From NCBI GenBank assembly GCA_018389105.1, contig JACATO010000333.1:496001-560000 (forward strand): a stretch of 64,000 nucleotides of DNA, given 5' to 3'. The notes under the pieces were generated by a model, which did not search any database, had not been told where the DNA came from, and saw nothing but the letters and a program-made list of their open reading frames with translations. Origin of the DNA: Nautilus pompilius (Eukaryota; Mollusca; Cephalopoda; Nautilida; Nautilidae). Shown piece after piece: positions 27,801 to 42,800 of the stretch (positions within the stretch are counted from its first letter, which is position 1; each line of letters opens with the position of its first letter). The position numbers were made by a program, and so were the translations under genes.

Positions 27801-30800
27801 GGCATCTAACTTTGCCTTTTAATTTAATATTAAGAACAAAACAATGGACCTTGTTATCCTACTTCAACATTAAAGATATTATATATATATAACCACTGTG
27901 CACAAGCTGGAATCACTCAACGTGTATGATTTAGAATTCATTACATCTATAATCTATCCTGCCCCACTCTCTAACTAGCATAAGAAAGATTTTAACATTT
28001 CTTTTTTTCTGTATTAGTGAATAAACAGCATACACATTTTTCAAGAATAAATCAGATATGACTAACATCCACAGAAAATGTTTTTAGAAAAGAAAAGAAC
28101 AAATATTTAAAGACAACTAGCCTACTGCAAGTAAATTTCCTTGTTACATTTTTGGGTTTTTTCCCCTTTCAAAACTGATATACATCTTAGTACAGGAAAA
28201 AAATTGATGGCATGAGATAAATAATAATTAAAGAAACAACTGCAGATCCTCACAAAATAGCACCAAAAAGAAAGCCAAAAGTACTCTTGACTTACCAAAT
28301 TAAGTGGTTTTGCATCATCATCTTGATCTGTATCACTTACCAGAGAATCTTGTGTGTGCGCAATCTCTCCATTTATACTGGTACCTGCAAAAGAAGCTAA
28401 TATTAAATTAAGGATTTTAAAAATATATAAAATAAAAAACGTTTACATAGACAAAAGAAACCCTCTGGTACTTATTTCTGATCCACTGAAAACTATAATT
28501 AAAGAAAATAACAAAACACAAAAAAGCAATCATGGCTAAGAAAACTTTTAGTTTAAAATGAAACAGAAATGCAGGTAAAAATCTTAGAATTTAAGTACCG
28601 TAGCTGTAATCCAGCAAATAAGTTGGATCCATTATTGAAAATTATAAACAAGCAGGCAAAAAACTCCCACAAAAGCAGGTACGAGTCCACTTCTTAGAAC
28701 TGCTCCATAAGTCGCACCTGTAATAGTTGCACTATAAGAATAATGGTATTTTTTCTCCAGCAAGATTTTTCTATTACTCTCTGGCTGGTTTTTCCTCTGA
28801 CAAACCTGATAAAACCATTGGTTTGGCTATTAAAACACCGGCACCATCTGAAGGGCTAGTAAGCAGACGGTTTTCTCCAGGTATCCCACAGGGAAGATTC
28901 TGTGTGTGACAGGCTTGAAATCAGAACAGCACTGAGTGGCATGTAAGCAAGCAACCTTCATCCAGCAGTTTACTGACAGAGTACGTGAATGACATCAAAT
29001 ACACAGTATTCCTCTAACCCCAGAATGCTGAATATTCCATAATGTTGCCAGACAACCAGGTCATTGAAAGATGTTAGACAACTTTGTCAGAAACCATATC
29101 TTCCTATGTATAATTTATAATAAACATAATTGTTTTATTTTCATAGATATAAATTTTTTTTTGAAGCCTTTAAAAGAAGTTGCATAAAAATTTAGATACT
29201 GAAAAGTCAATCAACAGATAAATGGTAAAATTAATGCCTAACCATCAATAATATCTCTACAACTATGGCATAGTTTATAAACATCAAATGTCTGATCGCA
29301 GGAAATTATTTAAATGCATATTTTATACCTTACTGGTTGATGAATATTAATAAGGCCTTCAAACTGAGATACTCATTTTTCAATCCTACTTTTTTTTTGC
29401 TAGCAACCAAATGAATAATTATTAACTATCTAGCTAAAGTACTGAAGCTTCATGAATAATAATACTCTTTATAGTCTCATGAATATTAAAATTGAAATAT
29501 AATCAACCTTACTTATGTAAATTTGTTTTCAATTTTCTTTAGGCCAACTTATAAATATTAATTATATATCAATTTTAGTCACCTCTATTTCATCTCATAC
29601 ATACAAGAGTTTCCCACTACCCCCACATTTTTTTCCTTCATATTAATTCTATTCAAGAGCACAATGCCTACTCACTCTAATGTGTGTGCGTATGTGTGTA
29701 CGGGTGTAAAACATGGAATGGAATGACAGGATTATGTTCTGCTTTAATAATGTCAACAAATCAGTGGTTCCCAAATACAATCTCACTTTTCAAATTCTGA
29801 GACCCCCCCCCCCCAGTGTGTTCTTATGTTTGGCCCTCTCTTCTTTTCTTGAAATTTATCTCTACTCTTTTAATACAAATGAAGGAAAATGCCTACTTTG
29901 TTTTTAATTTGTCAAAAAAGAAAAACAAAAACAAATTTGATAAGATCTTTGTACAAAATATTGCTTCTGAAAAGTTAAGCCTATCAACACCTTGATAACT
30001 GGAGTTTGAGAGAGTTTACTGGATTTTATACAACTGGTTTGTGAGCATGCACGAACAATTTATACTTCAAACAGATCTTATCAATATGCTGTGCAGGGAA
30101 CCATTAAAACAAAAAGATAACAGCACCACCTGCTGACTGTGTTGAGTCGGACGTTATCAACTGCTACTGGAGTTGTCAGTTTAAGCAAGATAGACAAACA
30201 AAAAGTGAGGCCAGTATTTAAATAAAGGATAAGAAATGTGTACAAAATGTTGTACATAGAAATATTCTAAGATAAGGCTGGATTGAAACATGTAAAAACA
30301 AAATTTTTAAAAGATGCAGCTTTAAAAGTTCAAAATTCAAGTGTTGATTTGAGAGCATGAGGGAATACTCAAGATTATCCCATGAACTGCCCACAAAATA
30401 TTCAAATCTTGGGTTTTTCCCAGGATTCTTTTCAAGTTTACTTCTCCTGGCACCTTTCACTAAATTAAACATGTAATGGAATTAATTAAAGAAATACACG
30501 CAATGCATTATTATAGAAAATATGCAAAAGCAAGTGAACATGTTATACAGTGCATTAATATAGTATATGAGCCTTTGTTTACATGCTCCCATTCAGGTTA
30601 TCAATGTATGACCGTGGAACGTTGTTCAAATGTCCTATACCACTTTCTGCAATTCACCTAAGGTGCTTCGTTCTCATCTGACTTTCTCAGAAGTCACATG
30701 ACCATATGGAGCCTTAGTAGTGTTCATACCAGGAATTTGTACTGCCAAGGCTTCTTTGTGAATGCTCCATTAGTTTCTTTACATTCCAAATAATTTTTCA

Positions 30801-33800
30801 CTACAATGGCTATATGCTTTGGGTCATTATCATGTTAGAAGTTGAATTCTCCACCTCCACCCAATAGGATGTCTTCATGAGGAACTGGCATGATGGATGA
30901 AAACCTACCTGTATCTGTTGGCAATCAGTAAACTTTTTGATTTTATGCAAATTTCTGACAACACTGGCTAATATGCAGCCCATACACTTGTACTGATCCA
31001 ATCCCATGCTTCACTGTATTGGTTACACAATGACTGCTCCCAATCTGTCTTTGAACATAAGACATGGATTATTGCCAAACAGTTCAAACTTGGAATCATC
31101 TGTAAACACCACCGACATCCAGGTTTGGTCATTCTACTCTTTAATCTCTGTAGCCAATTTCAACTTTGCTGTTTGGTTCCCTCTCCTCAACAGAGGTTTC
31201 CTGGTAGCATCCTGCTAATATGCACTTTACCCTCAAGCTCCCTTCAGAGTGTTTGCACGGCAATCTGTTTCCACTTTTTTCTTCTTTTCTTTTTACAACA
31301 ACAAAATATTAGATAAGTTATCAAACCTAAATAATTAACAGTAGGGATTGGCTTTTGTTAAATGTGCAGTTTGTACTGAATTATTGTGTGGAACATTGCA
31401 AACAGGGAAAATGCTTAAAACAGACAGGAACATTGTTCAGGTGATGTACTAAATGTTACTGCATGATCTCAGCAAGAGACATGGATACACAAATGCACAA
31501 AGGAAACCATTTCAAATAATTTATTTTTACCAAAACTTATTCAGATCATAGACCTTCCAGATATATTGTAATTACTTTAACAAACGAATGCCTGGAATAA
31601 AATGGTGGTATTTTATTGCAACTATTCGCTAATGATAGCAAACCATCTCAGCAAATGTTAAGGTATGGCATTTCAAAATCGCAGTCACTGCAAACCAACT
31701 GCAGTTATGTTATTGTAAAAAAAAAATTGAACAAACAAACAAAAATGTGACAGCTTTCTGTTTTCTAGACTTTCTTAAACACTTATAATTAAGTCTGCAT
31801 TAATTACTGGCACTCAAGTGTTGATTTGAGAGCATGAGAGAATACTCAAGATTATCCCATGAAATGCCCACAAAATATTCAAACATCCTCAAATATTCAT
31901 TGATCATTTCATTCATATATCCATTAATGAAATTTCAAAAATATTCATGAATCATTCAGTCATTTATGAAGTTTTCTTGAACTACATTTCATGAAAGAGC
32001 ACCAGACTACCCAGATAAACCCATTAAAAAAAAAATGCTATAACTGCTTTAAATTATTTTCAAATATAAGGCATGCATCTTTTTTAAATCTCTCTTTTAA
32101 TACAGAGTAATTTATGAAGCCATATTAATCTTAAACTGTTTTGTAGTGATCGTTCAATGACACTTCCCTATAGATATTGATTACTTGCACTCGAAAATAG
32201 CCAGTTGTTTGGTCAGCAAAGGAATTTTTATGCATTCTGTGTGAATCACGGCAATCAAGAATCATTGCCACAGAAGAAAATGTGTCTCCGAGCAGATAAA
32301 AGCTGCCATGATGGATTCAGCTTCTTCAGAACAAAAGCCAAGTTTCATTAACAATGCTATTAAAAATGCATTTTGTTCCACATAAGGTGTCTGTGTGTGT
32401 ACATGTGTGAGAGAGAGACAAGGAGACAAAAAAACAGAGCAAGAGTGAAAAAGAGACAGACAGAGAGCAAGAGAGAGAGAGAGAGGGGGGGGCAGAGAAA
32501 AAAAAGAAATGAAGAAAGAAACAGAAAGAGAAAAGGAGCGAGAGAGAGAGAGAGAGAAAACTATACTGGTAACTTTATTTCAACAGTTCTTTGGAAACAG
32601 GCAGAAATATGGTTAAGCTTGAAATGAGAGAATGAATCTGAATTTATGTGCCTTTAAAAAAAGAAATGATAGATTTTAACATGAACAGTCACCAGAAGAT
32701 TAAAAACAAATGATGTTTGAATATTTAGGAACAGTTTAATACTATCATTAAAAAATGAAAAAGTTTTGTCAGCTGATTTTACTTGATAAGCCATTGGCCC
32801 TTTGTAGTCTTAAGCTTGATTGTTCAAACCAAACACTGGCACTAGAAAAAAAAAAAAAAAGGGGGGGACGAAGGGAGAAAGAGCTTTAAATGTGTAAAAA
32901 CTGCATGAGATTTTTGTCCATCTGCCACATTGACAACAGCTTTACATATTTGGGATGTAATGTCCATTCTATGATCCCCCCCTTTTTTTTACTATGCATG
33001 GTGGAAACAAGTATTGATCTGTTGATCACCATTGCTTTGCTATTGTTTTCACATGTAACTTTAAGAGGGTATACATATTTATAACTCCAAATTGATGCAA
33101 TATAAAAATGGTTTGCCCTGCATCTCTCATTCAATGATAAACAAATCACCATATTATGTAAATTCCACATATCTAACACCACCAACAAAGAAAAATGTTT
33201 ATATTCAGAAAGAAAACAAAAGGTATGTGCAGTTGACTTAGGAAAGAATACGTATGCAAAAACATATAAAGTTGTTACAGGTGTGCAACCAAATGCTGCA
33301 TGAAGACTATCCTTTCGGCTACTTTAGGTGTGTTAATGCATATGCGTAAAAATATGAAACGTATAAAATAAAAGGAAAAAAAGAGAGAGCACTAAGACAA
33401 ATTAGCATAAGACAGTTAATACAGGTCAAACTTTAGTCATGACCGTAAGATGAATTAATTAATGAGATATTTGTGAATGCCCCTGCCAGCTAAACGACAA
33501 ATAGAAAATCAGAATCAAGTAAAAGCAGAACTTTATCTAGAATGCACTTGCACACCTGAATTATGACGTAAGTTGGACGTAGGCTTGTTTAGTGTCCTCA
33601 TCTCCAGTCTATCTATTCACCAGACTAAATGCCTATGATTGTAGTATTTCATTTTCTTCATAGTCCCTAAAGTAAAATAAAAATCCTTTTTTAAAAAAAC
33701 CTGTCAAAAAAAAGAGAGAGAGAGAGAGAGAGAATCCTTATTTCCTTTCACTTAATTTTATGAAAATCTATACATCTCTTGTGAAGACAGGAATAAAAAT

Positions 33801-36800
33801 CAGATAAGCAATGACAAAAACGGAACAGCATAAAGTCAAACAAACAAACATTCTTCTTTTTCTTTTTTTTTGAAGTAACAAAAATACATTTATATCATGA
33901 GATTTGTACACTGCAAAGGCATGGAATATAAAGCCGGTTTTTTTGTGTGTTTACAATTAATAGCTGATGCATGAGTAACTCTCCTGAGCACAAGTGGCTT
34001 TTCAAAATGATTTATTGTGCTTAACTAAACACTTAATTTTGACCCTCTTGTTTTGTTTTTTTTTTCATATTTCAAGGCTTTTTTATGGTGAAAAGTATCT
34101 TGTAGGCCTTAGATATGCTAACAAAATGCAGTCTTTAGAGCAGCTGGCAGTTGAAATGCCAATGCTAAGCAACTAAGCAACGTGCGCATGCGCAATGTAG
34201 GATTTGCAAAAGGTCTGGGTGCCATCATAATAGTTTATCAAGTGAGCAGATGTTGTGTAAGTGTGGGAGGCTCTGCTTACAAAAAACACCAAATCCTTGT
34301 GCCACTGTATTCAATGCATTCAAGCAAAGGGCTACAAACTGAAGCACCAATTAAAAGTGAGATACATGCTGAGCTAAAGGTCTCAGGGAAGCAGCAAACA
34401 AGGCCACTGCAGATTTAAGTTGATCGATGATGTGCACTCCAGTTGCCTTGATGGACTGGCTCTAAATCAGTTATAATAGAATGCACTCTACATTTGCTTA
34501 ACTTCCAGAAAAGAGTAAGCATGATGCAACCAACATGCTAACAAAGAGTGCTAGTGTCACAGAACAAAAACTACTGCAACCAGAGTTACAGGTTACAACG
34601 ATAACTTTACAAGGGAATTATAAGGTCAAAAATAAAGGCTGAGAAGCCACATAGCAACCGAAAGAATCAAACATTGAATGAGGTGCTGCAGAATATAGTC
34701 TACAACATGATAAAGTTACTATTAAAATCAAAAAAATCATTTGTGTGCCAAACTCTATTTTATGCAAATCTTTGGACAAGAATACAGTTACAGAATGCTG
34801 GGGGAGTACATATGTGCAACTCCAGCTGTGGATGCTAAACTCAAAAAGTGATAAGAAGAAGCAAGTGTAAAGTAACAAAAGTGCTGCTACTAACATGACT
34901 GGATGCTGAAAATTCAGCAATGGTGGTTTTTCATAATGTACAAGCTGATTTGTAACACTTGCAAAAAGACAGTTGTTCAGTAAACCTAATCTCTCAAGGT
35001 CTTGGTTTCTGGATAATAACGTGGAGCACCTGCTTTGATTTATTTTGTCTTATGAGAACATTCTCATATTATCATGGGAGACAAAACACAAAGGTTGACT
35101 GGCCATTATCACCACATCCTAGCTATTTTAACATGAAAGCAAAATAACTCATCTGCCTGGAATGTTAATGACATTTTCCAATCACATGGAACAGTTTGGG
35201 TGCCCAGCATTCTATGGTCTAGTCAACACTATGACATTGGATAGGTAGGTAAGTAGCATGAAAAGCTACTGATTACATGTACACAGAACTGATATCAAAC
35301 AACTTTGAATTGCTACACCAAGTTCTTCTAGCTGAGATAGGAGACAATATACGACAGAAGCAGCTTCTGAACAGTTCAGTATGCCAGATATGTGGATAAA
35401 GATAACAGCATCATCCATTCCAGCTTCTTTTGACTTCAAGGTTCTATAACCAGTACTGGCCTTGTGAAGTACCTCAACCTTTTGCTGATATTTAGCTGAA
35501 TTTAACCACTGACATACCAAGAAAGCTGTTTTAGAGGTGTTCAAAAGGCTCATCTGTACCAAAGATATGTTATATAGATGGTCAACCAGTGAAATATAAT
35601 ACAAGAGAAGATTTGTGATGGACTACAAAATGAGGATTGAGCCAATTTTTTTTATAGAGAAAACGCAATTCAACATGAAATGTGCAGAATGAACTAACAT
35701 GAAATGTTTTGCATAACATCAATGGAAAGCTAAATAAGACAAGCCATTGCCATTTTAAAGTATCTACTATAACCATGTTATTAAAAATATTAAGATCAGT
35801 GCACAGTGTTGTTGGTTACAGAAACCCTCATCATGCATGAACATATACTTTCCTCACACAACAAGATTCTATTCTAAAATGATAAGGCAGCAGTGTGCCA
35901 AAATATGATAGTTGCTCTTTACCTATAAAGGCTCTTGTCAGCTTCATTCACTTACTCTCATATGAAAGATGGCACATGCTCAGGAACGTGAAAAGTGTGG
36001 AAACAAAGTTGTATCATCACCAATGCAGCTTGTGTGTGCCCCATCTGCAGGAGGAGACACTGCAAACTTCAGAGCTCAGTTCATACAGATTGACAATCAA
36101 TGCATGAACAGAAACTATTTGGTAAGTTCAAGTAATGTTATTTTATGTCCAAATGACAGCATCTTTTTAGATGATAGTTACCTGTATTTTGGCATTCTTT
36201 GCACAAGTGATGTTCTAAGCAAAGACCACCACCAACAAGATGCTGAAAATGGCAAGAACATGGCAGAAAGGGATTTGGAAGTAGAATGTGGTTGGCAGCA
36301 GATGGACATGAGGGAATGTGATAAAGGCGAGAATAGCATTGCTGAAAGCTCACTTGTAGATCAAGGTTGAAGAGGGGGCATTAGCTGGTGTTGCCACTAA
36401 AGTCCAAATTATATAGTCCTCTGTCTTGCATTGACAGCAGCAAAGTTGTTTAAAAAGAAATTACAGTAATCCATGATTGATGAAGATAATGAGAATAGCA
36501 ATGTATGCTGCAAATCAAAGCATACATGCCATGGAAAGTGTACTGTTATGCATGGTGCTAAGCAGATTGGTCCCTTTAAGGAGAGAATCCAGAAACTGCT
36601 TCTCTGTGTTGTTGTTAACAAGTCAAACAAAATGTATACAGATCAGTAGTCTCAGCTGGACGCTAAACAAGTAACCACCTACAAGATTTCTTCAACTGTC
36701 AAAATTAAGAGCTACAAACATATCCAAGCTATCTGCAAAACAGATGAAAGGCACACGTGAAAATTAATGTGGCAATACCAGACAACAGTAACAAGCCATG

Positions 36801-39800
36801 CCACAAATTCACAAGGAAGTTTTTGATAAACATTCCGCAAGCTAAAGAGTAACCTTACTATTTCAGATGCAAATGAGGCATTTTAGACCAGAAAATGTAT
36901 TAATTTGTCTCCATTCTCCATAGAAAGTACAAAGCAATTGCCCTTGAATTAGATCTGTTACAGAGGTGTGTTTTATCTACAGTCTATAAATTTAGCATGG
37001 AATTGATGTGCAATTTTTAAAAGCAATAACAGTTCTGCACCATCTAAAACACTATTATGCTACATACACGTAACAAATATCTACACACCACAGTATTGTC
37101 CAAGTCACACAGATATGAGTTTGAAATAGATTACGCTGCACTTTACAGTATTAAAGAGCGGAAAGGCAAAAGCAAACCCATTTGAAGCATGAGAGTCACC
37201 TTTGAGAATGATTTGCTATCTAAAACACTTTGTACAGTCATCCGCACTCTATTAAACCCCTATGCTTCATGTCAAGGTTTATACCAAGCAGATTTCACTG
37301 TGGCTATAGATGGCTAACTCCATTTGGACCCTGACTTTGAACTACTATATCTTAACAGTCATATGGTTAATGGACCTGATTCTTTTCTGTCACCTTGTGC
37401 AGTACTACAGAACAACATAGCAAAATTAGTTGTTTTTGGAAAATCAGTCAAAACAGCCAATTGGATGGGGAGATACTTGTAGATCAGCTGTTAATAATAC
37501 ACTCCCAATGCAATGCTACAAAAGCCAAAATCCTGGCCACCTCTGGCTAAACTTAGTTGATGACCAGTATAAAAGAAAACAACACACATTAAGGTTAGTA
37601 ATACAGACTCATAATTTTTTAAAAAGCAAGAGCAACAAACAAAAGAATAATGTACCATTTTAATCTGGGAATTGGGAGATCAGCTTTTATAGTAATCCAT
37701 TGTGAGAAGGCTTTGTTGGTTATCAGCAGAACTCGTCGGAGCGTTTTTCCTAATCATTCTCAGATAGAAACTTGCTTTGGGATTCTAGTCATTTTCTCTT
37801 CTCTACTGTTCAATCACAAAACCAGCCATGGGTAAAAGAACAATTTCTGCTTAGCATCCAGGTAGTGAGGCAGACAGCCAGGCAGGTACTGGCATGAAAC
37901 TGTACTAAGAAATCCAGTTTTGATGCTTCATTATAAGGTAGACTAACCTACAGAGTCATTGCTGTTTTCATGATACAGCTGAAATCTATAAACAGTGGCA
38001 GACAGATCTCCAGGAAGTCAAATCAGTTGTACTGTAAGCAAATTTTCATGGTCAAGTGTGAATTTTTTATTTAATATAATTTAAATGACAATATATTATA
38101 ACCCAAGGTTTAAATAAATCTATTTAGTGACATTAAAAAAAAAAAAAAAAACACTAATATGATCATTTACATCAGTGGTTCCCAACCTTTTTGGACTCAT
38201 GGACCTTTTTCTAATACTCAAAAGACCTGCAACCCCCTGCTACACTTCCATAATTGAAAAAAAATCAAACAATAAAGTTAGCAAAAGAAACACATAAATA
38301 AGAGTTTTATCTGAATATACTGACAGTTTGGTGCCCAAGTTCGCCTAAAATTGAGCTGGCTAGTGTGCGTCCGGCCGAAGTCACTGTCCAGTACTTGTAG
38401 CATGCCCTGCCTCAGGTGTCATGGTTTGAGTCTTTTAACTGCAGGCCCCAATGGTGCTAGCCAATGGGAAGGGTGACTCAATTGCATCAGTCCTACTGTG
38501 GTAACAGTTCGAGTTCCGGCCTTTGACGCCAGCGTGTATTGTCAGTGTTTCTATGAGAGTGGCAGAGCGACAGGAAGCCGAGGGAGGGCGGTGATACAAG
38601 TGTGTTACTGCAGAGGCCTGTGATGCAACTGGGAGTGCCTGCTGTGGGAGACAAGCCTTACAACTTTGATGCTCGGCCTCCCATCAGTGATACCGCCGTA
38701 TTGGACGCAGGCTAATTTTTGTAACCTTTTTCTGGAAAAAAGTGCGTCTTATAAGCCGGCAAATACAGAACATATAAACAAAACAAATACGTACCCATGA
38801 ACAGTTTCTTGACTTAGTCATATGACAAAAATTGAAACTTCCAGGGTTCCGCGACCCCCTTAGGGGTAGCGACCCAATGGTTTGGAACCACTGATTTACA
38901 ATATGGATAATAAATATACATGTAAAAAATAATTAAATATTCTCAAATGGATACTTCAACAAAGACTGCCATAGTTGAAAAAGCAGTAGTTTCAAAACCA
39001 GTATTTGTCAATAATACAGCACATCTTGCACAATTATGATGCACACAAAATCATTTATGATGTTCTTGAGCTTTGGCATTGTCCACAGGTATTTGTGAAG
39101 TAAAGAGAATTTAAATTTACTGAAATCATTTAAAATTAATGACTTGGGTAACTTATTACTTTTAGTTATGAAATAAATTAATTCTGCTCATTAAGAAATG
39201 TAAGTGTTCCTTTAAGCACTGAACCAAAGGAAGTGGGATTTTTCAAGTTGCACTGTCATTATGGCCTCACAATGGTAACAACTGAAATTTCATGCTAGTC
39301 CTCCCCCCTCCAGCCATCACAAGCTGATATTTTATTTCTTTATTAAAATAAATAGTGATAAATGATAATCACTCAATTATAAAGCAATCAAAATGGTGAC
39401 AGGGTATTTCCTTGTTGGTAGGCCACATTCTTGTCTCTCCCAAAAAGAAATGAAAATCGAAAAAAAATCAAACCCTTAGTCTCAAAGCAATTCAGGTCAG
39501 TTTAAGTATTGAAATATGGGTCATCACCAGGCCTTAGCATCTTCTCACCTGGCCTAAATCGCACAAATTTTTACCTAGCTGGGCCTGCTGGTTTCTGGTG
39601 ACTGCCAAGTATTATCATGTTGCATTTCACTTAAATGCCTGAAATAGTTATACCCTCAACCCCTCCACACCTTGAGCTGAGAAAGATACTGTGAATAGAA
39701 GTGGGAGAGCTCAGGAACTCAGAAGGGGATACTTAAGTGTAAAACTACTGCCAGCATCTCTTAAACTTGCCTACCTGATTAGAATCTGTTCAGTGAGATG

Positions 39801-42800
39801 AGAATAAATACACATTGTAAGTAACAAGAGAGGGAAAGATAACAACAAAAACTACTGCATACTTGACAATAATTGAGACTTCACACAAATACCACTAACT
39901 CTTTATTTCCACTGGCCCCTAAAGCTTGCTCAAAACTCCTTTATTCAAAGGGGAAAAAAGATCATTAAAGTTGAGTTTCTTTGCATTTCTTACCCCTTAA
40001 CCCACCCCCAATCCAACTAAACACTACATTTATTTAGTGTTGGCTAAATGGGCTAAAAATTCCATAAATATAGAAAATTATTCCTTTATATGGGGCATAC
40101 AAACAAAATGTCAGACAATTAAACCAAAGTTTTGTTTTTTCTAATATGTACGAAACTGGCCAAAGACCAGATAATTTCTCTGTCTGTGCACCATTACAGT
40201 TGATTTGAAATTTCACACTAGTATACCAGCAAGCCAACTATCATGAATTTCAACCACTAGAGCTCTTCTAATTATTACTGAGAGAAACAGGGCTGATACC
40301 ATGGTGAGCAAGTATGCTATATACTGGGCAAACCTGGTGCCATCATATACAATAGAATGGGCTAGATTTCCAGCATAGAATTAGTTTAAACTACTATTGG
40401 CTATAACAAAAAGATTTTTATAATACAATATTATATCCATTCTACTACCAGCCTTAGAATGCAGAAACTAGAGTTTTAAAAAATATGAATATACAAGCAA
40501 GAAAATCTTGATGGCAGATGCAAATGTGATGAGTAATGGCCAGATCTCCTTGTTATGGTGCTATGGCAGTGAAAATTGCCACAATGAACTTCACAATAAT
40601 GGCCACAGATCCACAGAAAATATTGAGTTCTTTGGAAATCTGTTAAGACTCTGGCCACATTTTGATGTCCTATAACATGATCTCAGGTAAACAAAAATAG
40701 AGCAGCATGATGATATTGCAATGGTTATCTGCCCACCTAGATATCCAATATATACAGAATTGCACCTAAAATATGTTAATCTCAGCTAGATACATTCATT
40801 TATGGAAGTTACCTTAGAAATAGCTATATATAATCATGCAAATCAGAATTTAAAAAGCAAAGACGACAGTAATTGGAATCTTAGTAGTTTTAGAGGTTTC
40901 AATTTAGTATGTCTTGAACCAAGCCATCAAATTAAAAGTTTGAGCATGCGCATAATTCTATAGCTAGTCCTGGATTCTTCTAGCACTTGTACATCCTTTA
41001 CTAAATTCTCCACATGCTCTCAGTGTTTGCATAATAAAGATCTAATCTTATAATGAGAATAAAAACCCACAAGTTTTTGAAAAATCGAAGTCTTTGCTGA
41101 AAGCATACTAAAGTAATGCAAACAGAATAATGGAAGAAGAAAATAGATAAATGAGACCACAAGAAGATGACAACAACAGAGCCACCAATGGAATTTACCA
41201 CATGCTGACCATATCCAGTTCCCTAACTAATCAAAAGCCAATTCATGATATAGAAAATGACAAAAAAACTTTAGTTAAGAAATCTCTCTCTTCACAATAA
41301 TGTGATGAAAAGGACTGATGGCATCCAGCATTTTTTGTTTCCATAGCATCAGTTTGTTTGGGTTTATTTTCTTAGTTTTTAATGATATCAAAAGATTAAC
41401 CCTAACTTCATGCATAATAAGCCTAAATGTAGTCAAGTAATTTTTCAGTTTTAACAATATCAAAAAGTCATAATTTCAACAGTCATTTACATCCCACACA
41501 ATATAAAGGTAACAGTAGCGAACATTGCCTTTTCACATTTTAAAGACATAAAAAAGACATGATGATGACAAATATCCAACCATTATTTAATAACGTAAGT
41601 CTGGTTAATAACATCCAATAGTAACATAGATGCCAAGTTAATAAATGTCTGTATTTTTTGTTTATTCCATCAGCATGAGTTGCTTTGTCTGGCTTACTGA
41701 TTCATTTGCTGGGAGGAGGGGGGGGTTTAAGCTTTCTAAACCAATATTAATATAGCCCCAACAATTACAATACTCACTCTTTATGTTCACATTTATTTAG
41801 TAATGAAAACAGTTGCATTTCTTTAAAAGAAAAAAGGAGGGGGGTTATACCAAAACACAAATAATCTACTCTTGAAATACCAAACAAATTTTTTTTTTTA
41901 GTTAAATAAGAAAAATTGCACATATTGTAATATCGGTTTAGTTGCATGACAACATTGGTCTCTGGAGAAATTTCCTATAAAGACAAAAAACCAAAAGTTA
42001 AATAAAAAGTTGGAAGTTGGTGAGAGTTTGAAAAGTAAAGTTTATGGGGGCTCTACAAAAGAGAGAGGACACAAAATGGCTACTTCCATGAAAACCGGAG
42101 AGGGGGGTGGATAATTCCAAAAAAACAACAATTTCCTTTCTAGAAATTAACTACAAAAGACTTCCCAAACTGGAATATATTCAAAGATGATTCCAATGAA
42201 AGGTAATATTATCAGTAATTGATTATTCTTGCATTTTACTGATGTCACTAGCTACATCATTAACTGCGTGTGGCCAGAATGAGTCTGCATGAACACTAGT
42301 ATTCCAGGTGTACACACTCCAAAGTACAGCTTAGTGCTGGCTCTGCATGGTTCCAGTTAATAAGAATTTTCTAATGAGAAAATTCTGAAGTTATTAACCT
42401 AAGTAGATTTTAGAACAAATAAATTTCAGAAAAGTATGCATCAGACTAATGAAAATCAAATGAACTACATGTGACAATGCAGACCCCAAACTGCAGCACA
42501 TAGTTATTACATTTGCAAGATTAGTTCACCAACGCTACCACTAAGATACACTGTAAACCTGAGATTTGCTAGATGACTAACCAGATTATCAGAAAGCACT
42601 TATGCAACACTGGCATCTGGCCTCATCAACTCGGGAAAATTATGATCCAAGCATATGATTGACTCCAATGGTATCAGTGACAAAGGGTTTGGCCTCTGAT
42701 ATGATGTACATCATTATTCGGTGTTAAGTATCATGGCTGTGTGTTTACTACCATAGAAATGAAAGCTACTTCCCCACCTGCATATGTTACATTAGCAAAT

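Larger units (their letters stand above)
17253..28295 (-). other. POU2F intron 2 (about 11 kb)
   Basis: Contains an ATA/TAA-rich tract (18045-18135), a Tc1 relic of family B, a TG/CG dinucleotide tract, mariner copy 2, a Tc1 relic of family C and a SINE. Between 21146 and 23900, and 26400 and 28295, I recognise nothing beyond short homopolymers and an (AT)n run near 27882. Confidence 0.7.

Noticed and set aside
28720-28990. Possible SINE with an ACCTGGAGAAAACC-like conserved block (minus strand)
   Set aside because: A single short match without head, tail or second copy in the window is too little to annotate.
32373-32627. 84-aa Arg/Glu/Lys-rich frame
   Set aside because: Artefact of the GA-rich tract.
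35266-35604. 112-aa minus-strand frame as part of POU2F or a nested gene
   Set aside because: No recognised domain, no supporting splice sites in a compatible phase, and no Q-rich or POU character.
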